Of a DNA stretch of 64,000 bases, positions 41,529 to 49,372 are shown piece by piece. Each line of letters begins with the position of its first letter. Position 1 is the first letter of the stretch. The DNA is from an uncultured Lachnospiraceae bacterium. Its GTDB lineage: Bacteria > Bacillota > Clostridia > Lachnospirales > Lachnospiraceae. Location of the stretch: the NCBI GenBank assembly GCA_947245585.1, contig CAMXPV010000004.1:1-64000 (forward strand), in the 5' to 3' direction. A model generated the notes under the pieces. The model saw only the letters and a list, made by a program, of their open reading frames with translations, did no database searches and had not been told where the DNA came from. The position numbers were made by a program, and so were the translations under genes.

Positions 41529-42155
41529 ATGGCATTTGACTACAAAAAGGAATATAAAGAATTTTACCTTCCGAAAAAGAAACCGGCTTTTGTCACTGTG
41601 CCGCCCATGAACTTTATTGCGGTCCGCGGCAAGGGCAACCCGAACGAGGAGGGCGGCGCTTACAAACAATCCATCGGCCTTCTCTACGGAGTCGCCTTCA
41701 CCATTAAGATGAGCAAGATGGGATATCACCGGATCGACGGCTATTTCGACTATGTGGTGCCGCCTCTGGAAGGGCTGTGGTGGCAGGAGGGCTCGGATGG
41801 TATCAACTATTCCCGAAAAGAAGATTTTGAATGGATTTCCATGATCCGTCTGCCTGATTTCGTGACAAAAGCGGAATTTGACTGGGCCATAGCGGAGGCT
41901 TCGGAAAAGAAAAAGACAGATTTCTCAAAAGTGGAATTTCTTTCCTATGAGGAGGGACTCTGTGTACAGTGTATGCACATCGGCCCTTATGACGACGAAC
42001 CCGCCACCATAGAAGCTATGGATGCCTTTGCGAAAGAGCAGGGCTTTTTGCCTGATATGCAGGGGCCGCGCCGCCATCATGAGATTTATCTGAGCGATGT
42101 CAGAAAATGTAATCCGGAAAAGCTAAAGACGGTGATCCGGCATCCGGTAAAATGA
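41529..42155 (+). CDS. Second GyrI-like protein
   Basis: A 208-residue GyrI-like protein of the larger subgroup: FYLPKKKPAFVTVPPMNFIAVRGKGNPNEEGG, YKQSIGLLYGVAFTIKMSK, and EGLCVQCMHIGPYDDEPATIEAMD with the conserved HxGPYDxxP. Some members of this subgroup hydrolyse cyclopropane-containing toxins, but activity here cannot be predicted. It is cotranscribed with the preceding gene (AGGAGACC site). Confidence 0.87.
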   Translation: MAFDYKKEYKEFYLPKKKPAFVTVPPMNFIAVRGKGNPNEEGGAYKQSIGLLYGVAFTIKMSKMGYHRIDGYFDYVVPPLEGLWWQEGSDGINYSRKEDFEWISMIRLPDFVTKAEFDWAIAEASEKKKTDFSKVEFLSYEEGLCVQCMHIGPYDDEPATIEAMDAFAKEQGFLPDMQGPRRHHEIYLSDVRKCNPEKLKTVIRHPVK

Positions 42156-42158
42156 GTC

Positions 42159-42274
42159 GGTTGAATATTTTAGCCCTTTTGGGCGATAATTTTCAATGGG
42201 TACTTGCTTTTTAGAAGTGCCCATTATACACTTTAATTGAACAAAAAAGCCTTTATGGGCTAAAATATTCAGCC
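42159..42274. repeat. 18-bp inverted repeat with a nested hairpin (possible MITE-like element)
   Basis: Arms 42159-42176 and 42257-42274 pair over 18 bases with one G-T (core GAATATTTTAGCCC / GGGCTAAAATATTC). Inside, AATGGGTACTT (42195-42205) pairs with AAGTGCCCATT (42215-42225). The whole 116-bp unit can fold as a two-part structure. The right arm contains the -10 box of the next gene. Confidence 0.75.
42237..42266 (+). promoter_or_regulatory. Promoter of the DUF4143 ATPase gene
   Basis: TTGAAC (42237-42242), 18-base spacer, TAAAAT (42261-42266). AAAGGTGG (42275-42282) serves as ribosome site for ATG 42290. Confidence 0.6.
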
Positions 42275-42289
42275 AAAGGTGGTGCACTT

Positions 42290-43585
42290 ATGGAAATCAA
42301 ACGCGACAGCTACTTACAACAGCTTATTTCTTATCGTTTTGACGGACTTGTAAAAGTGATAACAGGAATCCGCCGTTGCGGAAAATCCTATCTGCTCAAA
42401 AAAATATATCGGGATTATCTGCTTGCAAACGGCATAAAAAGCGAACAAATCATCACCATTGACCTTGATCTTGTCAAAGACATAAAATACCGCAATCCGC
42501 TTGTCTTATCCTCCTATGTGAGAGAGCAGGCGAATGAATCCGCCAAAGAGCTGTATCTTTTTGTAGATGAAATTCAAATGTCGGATGAAGTTGACAATCC
42601 TTATAACCCGAATGGAAAAAAGATCACTTTCTATGATGCACTGAACGATCTTCGCAGTCTGGACAACGTAGATGTCTATGTGACCGGGAGTAATTCCCGC
42701 ATGCTTTCCAGTGATATTTTAACAGAATTCAGGGGCAGAAGCGACGAGATCCGCATACATCCATTGAGTTTTTCGGAATACTATGCAGCGGTCGGCGGCG
42801 ATAAAAACGAAGCCTTTGACGATTATGCTTTTTATGGCGGTATGCCGCTGATTTTATCCCGCCCCGACAGCGCGGCTAAAATGAGTTACCTAAAATCCCT
42901 GTTTACCGAAGTATACCTCAAAGATATCGTTGAACGCAAAAATATTTCAAGACAGGATGTTCTGGAACAAATTTTAGATTTACTTTGTTCCTCCATCGGT
43001 TCTCTCACAAACCCGGCAAGAATAGCCGATACTTTAAAATCAAAGCAAACGGCAGGGGTGTCCTCAAACACCATCCGCACCTATATTGAACATTTACTGG
43101 ACGCTTTTCTCTTTTCGGAAAGCAAGCGGTACGATGTCAAGGGAAAGTCTTATTTTGATTCCCCAAGCAAGTATTATTGTGAGGATATCGGTCTGAGAAA
43201 TGCCAGAATAGGCTTTCGCCAACAGGAAACAACCCACATCATGGAAAACATTGTATACAACGAGCTGATTAACCGTCGATTTTCCGTTGATGTCGGTGTG
43301 GTTTACGCCAGAACCATTAATCAAAATGGTAATTCCGTGCGTACACCGAAAGAAATTGATTTTGTCGTCACTTCCGGCGGAAAGAAAACCTACATTCAAT
43401 CAGCCTACGCCATATCAACAGAAGAAAAACTTGAAGCGGAATTAAGGCCGTTTTTTCTGGTCAACGATTCCTTCCCCAAGATTATTGTCCGAAAGGATAT
43501 CGGAAAAAGATGGTACGATGAAAATGGAATCCTTAATATCAGCCTGATTGATTTCCTTTTGGATAAGGACCTGATAAGAGAATAA
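42290..43585 (+). CDS. AAA_14/DUF4143 ATPase
   Basis: A 431-residue ATP-binding protein. Walker A is GIRRCGKS (residues 26-33), Walker B is LYLFVDEIQ, and TGSNSRMLSSDILTEFRGRSDEIRIHPLSFSEYY is the AAA_14 sensor region. The C-terminal half is DUF4143, ending with a restriction-nuclease-like EIDFVVTSGGKKTYIQSAYA. These proteins are common, often duplicated, and poorly understood; a toxin-like or DNA-related role has been suggested. Confidence 0.9.
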   Translation: MEIKRDSYLQQLISYRFDGLVKVITGIRRCGKSYLLKKIYRDYLLANGIKSEQIITIDLDLVKDIKYRNPLVLSSYVREQANESAKELYLFVDEIQMSDEVDNPYNPNGKKITFYDALNDLRSLDNVDVYVTGSNSRMLSSDILTEFRGRSDEIRIHPLSFSEYYAAVGGDKNEAFDDYAFYGGMPLILSRPDSAAKMSYLKSLFTEVYLKDIVERKNISRQDVLEQILDLLCSSIGSLTNPARIADTLKSKQTAGVSSNTIRTYIEHLLDAFLFSESKRYDVKGKSYFDSPSKYYCEDIGLRNARIGFRQQETTHIMENIVYNELINRRFSVDVGVVYARTINQNGNSVRTPKEIDFVVTSGGKKTYIQSAYAISTEEKLEAELRPFFLVNDSFPKIIVRKDIGKRWYDENGILNISLIDFLLDKDLIRE

Positions 43586-43617
43586 TATTCAAAACAATAG
43601 CAGGAGAGAAGAGCGCA

Positions 43618-44493
43618 ATGCACTTTGTGACAGCAAAAGGAATCCTATCGTCAAAAAACGGCATGAATCTGTACCGGGGCTGTTCTCATGGATGTATTTA
43701 CTGCGATTCCAGAAGCAAATGCTACCATATGGAGCACGCCTTTGAGGACATAGAGGTAAAGGAAAACGCGATTGCCCTGTTGGAACACTCCTTAACGCAC
43801 AAGCGGAAGAAATGCATGATCAGTACAGGTTCCATGACAGATCCCTATATCCCTCTTGAAATGGAGTTGGGTAATGTCAGGAAAGCCCTGCAACTGATCT
43901 TGGAACACGGTTTCGGATTTACCGTTATAACAAAATCAGACCGCATTTTACGGGACATAGACCTTTTACAGAAAATCAATGAAAAAACCAAATGCGTCGT
44001 ACAGATGACCCTGACCACCTACGACGAGGATTTGTGCCGGAAAATAGAGCCGAACGTATGCACAACGCAGGCTCGCGTCACGGCTCTCAAAAAGCTGCAT
44101 GATGCGGGGATTCCCACAGTTGTATGGCTTTCGCCCATTTTACCCTTTATCAATGATACGGAAGAAAATATTTCCGGCATCCTGAAAATGTGTGCAGCAG
44201 CAAAGGTTCATGGTATCATCTGTTTCGGCATGGGGCTGACCCTGCGCGAAGGAAACCGGGAATACTTTTACAGTCAGCTAGACCGGCTTTTTCCCGGTTT
44301 AAAGGAAAAATATATCCGCGCATACGGAAATCAGTATGTCATTGACAGCCCAAACGCTAACCGTCTGATGTATCTGTTTCATCAGACCTGTGAAAAAAAT
44401 AATATTCTCCACAATAACGAACAAATTTTTCAGTATCTGCAGACTTTTGAGGAAAAAGAGACTGAAAAGCAGCTGAGTATTTGGGATTACTAA
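43618..44493 (+). CDS. Radical SAM protein of the SPL (spore photoproduct lyase-like) family
   Basis: A 291-residue radical SAM protein. The cluster motif CSHGCIYC is at residues 22-29, after SSKNGMNLYRGC. GSMTDPYIPLE, FTVITKSDRILRD and QMTLTTYDEDLCRKIEPN are typical of the SPL-like/Rv2578c subgroup. It lacks the full-length SplB N-terminus, so it is a paralogue, not the genuine lyase. A GGAGAG site precedes the ATG. Confidence 0.87.
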   Translation: MHFVTAKGILSSKNGMNLYRGCSHGCIYCDSRSKCYHMEHAFEDIEVKENAIALLEHSLTHKRKKCMISTGSMTDPYIPLEMELGNVRKALQLILEHGFGFTVITKSDRILRDIDLLQKINEKTKCVVQMTLTTYDEDLCRKIEPNVCTTQARVTALKKLHDAGIPTVVWLSPILPFINDTEENISGILKMCAAAKVHGIICFGMGLTLREGNREYFYSQLDRLFPGLKEKYIRAYGNQYVIDSPNANRLMYLFHQTCEKNNILHNNEQIFQYLQTFEEKETEKQLSIWDY

Positions 44494-44519
44494 TTGAATC
44501 CTGAATGGAGCTGATGATT

Positions 44520-44576
44520 TATCGGCAAAATATATTCGTATTATTTTGGTTAAAATATGGATATATTTTGCCGATA
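44520..44576. promoter_or_regulatory. 16-bp palindrome at the fic promoter
   Basis: TATCGGCAAAATATAT (44520-44535) and ATATATTTTGCCGATA (44561-44576) are perfect inverted repeats with a 25-base spacer, itself containing a smaller ATTTT/AAAAT dyad. A TATAAT at 44581-44586 follows. Likely operator; the Fic protein's own N-terminal HTH could bind it. Confidence 0.65.
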
Positions 44577-44621
44577 GTGTTATAATAATGCCAATAAAAT
44601 ATTTTTGAGAGGTTCAGCCTT

Positions 44622-45518
44622 ATGAAATATATGAATGTAAACACGGCCTCCGGAAAATGGGGGGTATCGGAGAGAAGTGTGCGCAATTATTGTTCCGAGG
44701 GTAAAATTCCCGGTGCAATACTTGACGGTAAGACATGGAAAATTCCCGCCGATGCCAAAAAGCCTGTAAGAAAACAAAGAACAGGAAAAACGGCAAAAAA
44801 TTTACTGACAAGGCTGAAGCTTGAAAAAGAGTCTGAAATTTCAGGCGGTATTTATCATAAGGTACAAATTGAACTGACATACAACTCCAATCACATGGAA
44901 GGCAGCCGGCTTACGCACGAGCAGACGAGATATATTTTTGAGACAAATACAATCGGAATACATGACGGAACGCTCAATGTAGATGATATTGTAGAGACGT
45001 CAAACCATTTCAGATGTATTGATTTTGTAATAGATTCCGCTAACTATCAATTAAATGAATCCTTTATCAAACAACTCCACGCAATCCTAAAAACAGGAAC
45101 CTCTGACAGCAGAAAAGCGTGGTTTGCCATTGGCAGTTATAAGCGTTTTGAAAATGAGGTGGACGGAAAACCTACAACAAGGCCAACTGATGTCCCAAAG
45201 GAAATAAAACAGCTACTCAGAACATATCATCAGAATAAAACGAAAACATTACAGGACATTATTGCATTCCACTATTCGTTTGAAATCATCCATCCTTTTC
45301 AGGATGGCAACGGACGTATCGGCAGACTGATTATGTTTAAGGAATGTCTGCGAAACGGAATCACGCCGTTTATCATAGATGACAATCTTAAGGAATTTTA
45401 TTACCGCGGATTAAACAAGTGGAAAAAAGAGCCCGGATATTTGATCGACACCTGTTTGACAGCGCAGGACTGCTTTAAGAAATATATGGATTATTTTGGA
45501 ATCGAATACATTTTATAG
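44622..45518 (+). CDS. Fic-domain AMPylase with N-terminal HTH
   Basis: A 298-residue protein. Residues 1-45 form a small MerR/excisionase-like helix-turn-helix (NTASGKWGVSERSVRNYCSEGKIP). The Fic domain contains the complete HPFQDGNGRIGR motif (catalytic His about residue 224), so it should transfer AMP or another nucleotide part to a target protein. The inhibitory motif SNHMEG at residues 89-94, before the Fic core, classes it as a self-inhibited (class II) Fic. A large palindrome precedes the gene. Confidence 0.92.
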   Translation: MKYMNVNTASGKWGVSERSVRNYCSEGKIPGAILDGKTWKIPADAKKPVRKQRTGKTAKNLLTRLKLEKESEISGGIYHKVQIELTYNSNHMEGSRLTHEQTRYIFETNTIGIHDGTLNVDDIVETSNHFRCIDFVIDSANYQLNESFIKQLHAILKTGTSDSRKAWFAIGSYKRFENEVDGKPTTRPTDVPKEIKQLLRTYHQNKTKTLQDIIAFHYSFEIIHPFQDGNGRIGRLIMFKECLRNGITPFIIDDNLKEFYYRGLNKWKKEPGYLIDTCLTAQDCFKKYMDYFGIEYIL

Positions 45519-45527
45519 TCAAATCCA

Positions 45528-45557
45528 TTGACTCCACTGAATAAAACATAGTATAGT
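45528..45557 (+). promoter_or_regulatory. Promoter of the interrupted papain-like gene
   Basis: TTGACT (45528-45533), 18-base spacer, TATAGT (45552-45557). With GGAGAGGAG at 45594-45602 and ATG 45609 it forms a complete expression start for the ORF that is then broken by the inversion. Confidence 0.7.
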
Positions 45558-45608
45558 ATTATTGTAGAAACAAACGTAGTAGTTTGAACAGTCGGAGAGG
45601 AGCGGTTT

Positions 45609-46538
45609 ATGACTAATTTAAAACCTGGAGATATTTTAATATTTGAGGCCGGAGATAACTCATCTCCACCATGGTGCCGTCCTGATAACACATGGCCGCA
45701 TGGCTGACATTGGAGTCCGTCAGCTTGGCAATACATTTGCTGAGCCAGTTGCAGCGGTATGGTTTGCAGTAAGTGTAAGGAGGCGGAGAAAGGGGACAAT
45801 GCATATTTGCTTCGTCTCAATCCGGAGCAGGATGCAGCGCCATTACTGGCTGTCGCCAAGGAATATTTAGACGAAACAGTTTATTATGACTATCCGGATC
45901 TGGTCTTCTTTGCAGGGCTGATCATCTACAGGGCGATCCGTTCCACGCCGCGGTGGCAGAAGATTATGGATTACATTCTGGAGCTTGCCTGTTCGGAATT
46001 GGATAAAATGCTTAACAAACTGATCCATAAAGACGGTAAAAAGGCAATGGTATGCTCCCAACTGGTCTATCAGATTTATCTGGACTGCGGAGATGCTTAC
46101 AAGATTCGCATTCATGACGGACTGCTTCAGTCAGGCGATATGATGCAGTCCGCGCCGGAAGCGGGTACAGAGTATATCTGTCTTGCCGAGCTTGCGGAAA
46201 AACGCGGCGATACCACATCCGCGGAAAACACGGCTGCGGCGGACAGTTTCGCATCGGCAGGCTTGGAAGAGCCGGATAAAGAGCCAAATATGAAAGCGGT
46301 TTTCAGGGAACTTTACGACGCAATGGAGGAAAGCGGGCAGGAGGATTGCGAACTGTGTACCTCTAACGACTTAAATACTCTTGTAGATAAGACCAAGAAG
46401 TTTCTTGACAAGATGGAGGCACTTTTGGAGCGTGCCGGTGTAGAATTACCGGTTCGTGCGCTTTTTGTGGCACCCAGTGATTTACTGAAAGCAGAAAATC
46501 TGGACAATAAAGGAACCGTTCAGATTACCAGAAACTAA
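45609..46538 (+). pseudogene. YiiX-like permuted-papain gene, broken by an internal 86-bp inversion
   Basis: From ATG 45609 the frame reads MTNLKPGDILIFEAGD and then fails after 32 codons. Downstream, from 45747 on, the same frame is open to 46538 and encodes KGDNAYLLRLNPEQDAAP.., a membrane-proximal helical part, and AMVCSQLVYQIYLDCG with the expected catalytic Cys. The missing middle, WLSKCIAKLTDSNVSHAAMC with the catalytic His, is encoded on the opposite strand of 45661-45746. With that segment reversed the gene is one intact frame of 309 residues. The C-terminal 110 residues are acidic and lack similarity. It may be phase-OFF, an inactivated allele, or an assembly error. Confidence 0.85.
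45661..45746 (-). other. Inverted 86-bp segment (candidate invertible DNA)
   Basis: The segment is bounded by AACT (45657-45660) and AGTT (45747-45750). Read on the minus strand it encodes LSKCIAKLTDSNVSHAAMCY and DGTMVEM, which fits in frame between the two plus-strand halves (52 + 86 = 138 bases, 46 codons). The inverted repeats are only four bases long. Both present junctions lie in small local palindromes (GGAGAT-aactc-ATCTCC on the left, GCTG...CAGC on the right). Confidence 0.85.
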
Positions 46539-46550
46539 GGAGCCTGCCAA

Positions 46551-47288
46551 ATGTCCAAAAATGACAGCCGAATTTTACATATTTATTATTTTGCAGAAAT
46601 AATCTTTTTCCTCATTATAAAAGCAGGAGAGCAGATATGGAGAGAACCCGGAAAAGGAGATCCTGGCATTCCGGGCTCTCCTTTGGCGCTCCTGCGCTAC
46701 TGCACGATCGTATGCAATTTTCTCATGATTCTATATCTGTATCTGCGACATGGACGTAATCTGCATTTTCGTGAAAACTGGATCCCCCTTGCTTTTGCGC
46801 TCACTTTGACGGCGGACTGCTTTATGTGTATCATTCCCGATAAACGCATTTGGGGCTATTTGTTCTTCACCTTGGTGGAAACAGTCTACATGATCTATAT
46901 GAAACCTACATGGAAAAATGTTTCCCTGCGCCTGATTTTGTATGCCGCACTGTTTCTGCTAATTTGGCGTATCAAAGCGTTGAGTGCCGACAATGCATTC
47001 GCGTTGGCAAATATGGTGCAGCTTACAGTCAATCTGTTCTGCGCATGGATATGGTATAGAATGTCGAGCAATCGGAAAACGCTGTTATTTGCATTGGGAA
47101 TTACCTTTTTTGCCGGATGCGATTATTCCATTCTCGTCCGCACCATTTTTCTAAAATTCCCAGATGGTCTGGCCTACACGATTGCTGCATTTCTTGTCTG
47201 GACCTGTTATATTCCGGCACAAGTGCTTTTGCTCCGCAGTTATGTGGAGGGGATAAACGAAAACCTGCGGCCTGAGAGCACTGCATAA
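46551..47288 (+). CDS. Unknown polytopic membrane protein
   Basis: A 245-residue protein with about seven or eight membrane helices (for example IYYFAEIIFFLIIKAG, TIVCNFLMILYLYL, LFFTLVETVYMIY, FALANMVQLTVNLFCAWIWY). Not assigned to a family; the layout recalls YhhN-type proteins but this is uncertain. It follows the interrupted papain-like gene by 12 bases with an AAGGAG site and is probably in the same transcript. Confidence 0.7.
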   Translation: MSKNDSRILHIYYFAEIIFFLIIKAGEQIWREPGKGDPGIPGSPLALLRYCTIVCNFLMILYLYLRHGRNLHFRENWIPLAFALTLTADCFMCIIPDKRIWGYLFFTLVETVYMIYMKPTWKNVSLRLILYAALFLLIWRIKALSADNAFALANMVQLTVNLFCAWIWYRMSSNRKTLLFALGITFFAGCDYSILVRTIFLKFPDGLAYTIAAFLVWTCYIPAQVLLLRSYVEGINENLRPESTA

Positions 47289-47308
47289 ATACAAATAGAA
47301 GTCTTATT

Positions 47309-47346
47309 CCAACTATGAAACAAATACACATTTATTTCATAGTTGG
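47309..47346. terminator. Hairpin between convergent genes
   Basis: CCAACTATGAAA (47309-47320) and TTTCATAGTTGG (47335-47346), a perfect 12-bp stem with a 14-base loop. It stands between the membrane-protein gene and the leftward recombinase gene, so likely a bidirectional terminator, though the T-run is weak. Confidence 0.55.
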
Positions 47347-47361
47347 TGCGCATTCATCGGG

Positions 47362-47424
47362 TTATTTTATCTCCTGCCTGAGTACATGTTCAACTTCATT
47401 CTCTGCCTCCTGTTCTTCAAACAT
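47362..47424 (-). CDS. Possible 20-residue acidic small ORF after the recombinase
   Basis: ATG at 47424 overlaps the recombinase stop codon (GATGTTTGA) and reads MFEEQEAENEVEHVLRQEIK to a TAA at 47364-47362. The upstream GAGGG is too close for a good ribosome site. It may be a coupled microprotein or chance. Confidence 0.25.
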   Translation of the reverse strand: MFEEQEAENEVEHVLRQEIK

Positions 47425-48484
47425 CCCTCAATTTCACACTCCGCGCGGCCTTCCTCCGATTCTGATCTTTGATCGCCGCATAATGCTTTCTGGTTGTCCC
47501 TACGTCCGAGTGTCCAAGAACATCCGCCACCAGATAAATGTCCTCGGTTTCCTGATAAAGCGTCGTGCCAAAAGTGGACCGGAGTTTATGGGGGGTAATC
47601 TTTTTTTGAGGAACAAACTCTCTGGCATACTTTTCCACCAGATTTTCCACCGCGTGGACGCTGATCCGTTTCTTCTGCAGAGAGAAAAACAGCGCGTTTT
47701 CTTCTCCCGGCAGAGCCTGTTTGGCGATCTGGACACGGGGGCCTTCTATGTAATCCAACAAGGCTTTTTCCACCTCTTCCCCGAAATACAATACCGCCTC
47801 GTTTCCGCCTTTTCGGATAATACGGATGCTGTTTTCCCGGAAATTCACATCGTTTAAATCCAGTCCGACACATTCCGAAACGCGGATACCGGTGCCTAAA
47901 AACAGCGTCACAATGGCAATATCCCGGACTTTTGTCTTTAAGAAAAAGTCTTTTTTCTTTCCCGTCAGTTCCTTTTCGTAATTGTCCAGGCTGTCCAGAA
48001 AAATAGCCACCTCATCCGGCTCCAGGTGAATAATAGCTTTCTCGTGAATTTTCGGCATATCAACCTGCATAGCCACATTTTTGGAAAGCAGTTCCTTCTT
48101 AAAGTAATAGTCAAACATGCTGCGCAGGGAGGACATTTTCCTTGCAATGCTGCCTGCCCCGTTTTTCTGCTCCCCGTTTTCCGATTCATAATATTTCAGG
48201 TATTCCTGGTACTCTTCGATATCGAGAGCTGTCAGGTTATCCAGATCGCGTAACGTCACTTCCCGCACGGCTTTGTTTTTCAGAGCCGGATTTTTCTCAA
48301 TCAGGAAACGCAAAAAAACCTGAAAATCATAGGCATAGGAAATTCTTGTCTTCGCGCTGGATTTCTGTTCGATCGCCCGAAAATAATCCCTCGTATACGG
48401 CGGAAGTTCCTCCAACATCCCCCGAAGCTGCAAAATATAGCCCGTTTCCCTTTTTTCATGATAAGTACGATTTTTTCCTGCCAT
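47417..48484 (-). CDS. Tyrosine recombinase (XerC/D-like)
   Basis: A 355-residue site-specific recombinase. The N-terminal core-binding domain (SSAKTRISYAYDFQVFLRFLIEKN) precedes the catalytic domain, whose residues are all present: Arg in LGTGIRVSECVGLDL, Lys in the IRIIRKGGNE turn, HKLRSTFGTTLY, LGHSDVGTTRKHY with the nucleophile Tyr. It is intact and could be a chromosome-dimer resolvase or an invertase; its gene is about 0.9 kb from the interrupted papain-like gene. It follows ttcA by 15 bases on the minus strand. Confidence 0.9.
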   Translation of the reverse strand: MAGKNRTYHEKRETGYILQLRGMLEELPPYTRDYFRAIEQKSSAKTRISYAYDFQVFLRFLIEKNPALKNKAVREVTLRDLDNLTALDIEEYQEYLKYYESENGEQKNGAGSIARKMSSLRSMFDYYFKKELLSKNVAMQVDMPKIHEKAIIHLEPDEVAIFLDSLDNYEKELTGKKKDFFLKTKVRDIAIVTLFLGTGIRVSECVGLDLNDVNFRENSIRIIRKGGNEAVLYFGEEVEKALLDYIEGPRVQIAKQALPGEENALFFSLQKKRISVHAVENLVEKYAREFVPQKKITPHKLRSTFGTTLYQETEDIYLVADVLGHSDVGTTRKHYAAIKDQNRRKAARSVKLRDV

Positions 48485-48499
48485 CCCATTTTTCTCCGT

Positions 48500-49222
48500 T
48501 TATTTTTCTTTGTCCCAACCTGCAATATGACTGTCTAAAATCGCCGTGAACATCCGTTCTTTCACCCCCGGCGCTTCCAGATTGATCTGCTGAACCAGAT
48601 TTTTCACCGTTTCCCGCTTGGTATGCCCGTCCGCAGGACAGGGACTTTTGACCACGGGAACGTTATTTTTCCGCACAAAACCGATCACATCTGCCTCATT
48701 CATATAGATCAGGGGACGTATCACCGTAATCTGTGTGCGATCCAGATAGGTAACAGGCCGAAATGTGTGAAACCGCCCCTCATAGATCAAGGACATCATC
48801 ATAGTCTCCACTACATCGTCCTTGTGGTGGGCATAGGCCACTTTGTTACAGCCCGCCGCTTTCATAGCGTCATTCAGCGCGCCCTTGCGCATTTTCGCAC
48901 AGAGGGAACAGGGATTTGATTCCTGCCTGTCCTCAAAAATAATCCTGCCGATGTCCGTTTTGACAATATGGTACTCCACATCCAATTCCCTGCACAGATT
49001 TTCGATCCCGGACAAATCCAGATTGCCAAAGCCAAGATCCACCGTCACCGCAGCAAGGGAAAACGGTTGGGGATAAAAACGACGCAGTCCCTGCAAGGCA
49101 TAGAGCAGCGTCAGGCTGTCCTTTCCCCCGGAAATACCCACGGCAATCCGGTCGCCCGCCTCGATCATATGAAAATCGTCCACAGCCTTTCTTGTAAGGC
49201 TCAGTACCTGTTGTAGTTTCAT
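48500..49222 (-). CDS. ttcA: tRNA 2-thiocytidine synthetase TtcA-like protein
   Basis: A 240-residue PP-loop ATPase. The P-loop is VGISGGKDSLTLLYAL (residues about 27-42), and the iron-sulfur cysteines are CSLC and the single Cys in SPCPADGHTKRE. This pattern matches TtcA, which thiolates C32 of tRNA, rather than TilS. Upstream is the divergent AI-2E-type gene. Confidence 0.87.
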   Translation of the reverse strand: MKLQQVLSLTRKAVDDFHMIEAGDRIAVGISGGKDSLTLLYALQGLRRFYPQPFSLAAVTVDLGFGNLDLSGIENLCRELDVEYHIVKTDIGRIIFEDRQESNPCSLCAKMRKGALNDAMKAAGCNKVAYAHHKDDVVETMMMSLIYEGRFHTFRPVTYLDRTQITVIRPLIYMNEADVIGFVRKNNVPVVKSPCPADGHTKRETVKNLVQQINLEAPGVKERMFTAILDSHIAGWDKEK

Positions 49223-49372
49223 GTTCGCGTCCCCTGCGCTTTCATTTCCTTTTTTTGCAATCTGTCTGGGGATTGGTATTGTGTCTCCACCGCCAAGTTG
49301 CTATAATATGATTATATCATTTCCTGTCAACTGACAAAAGAACTGATAAATAGAAGTAAAGAGGCTGTGTAA

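Noticed and set aside
47315-47857. 180-codon plus-strand frame opposite the tyrosine recombinase
   Set aside because: Antisense to an intact conserved gene; starts within the terminator-like hairpin.
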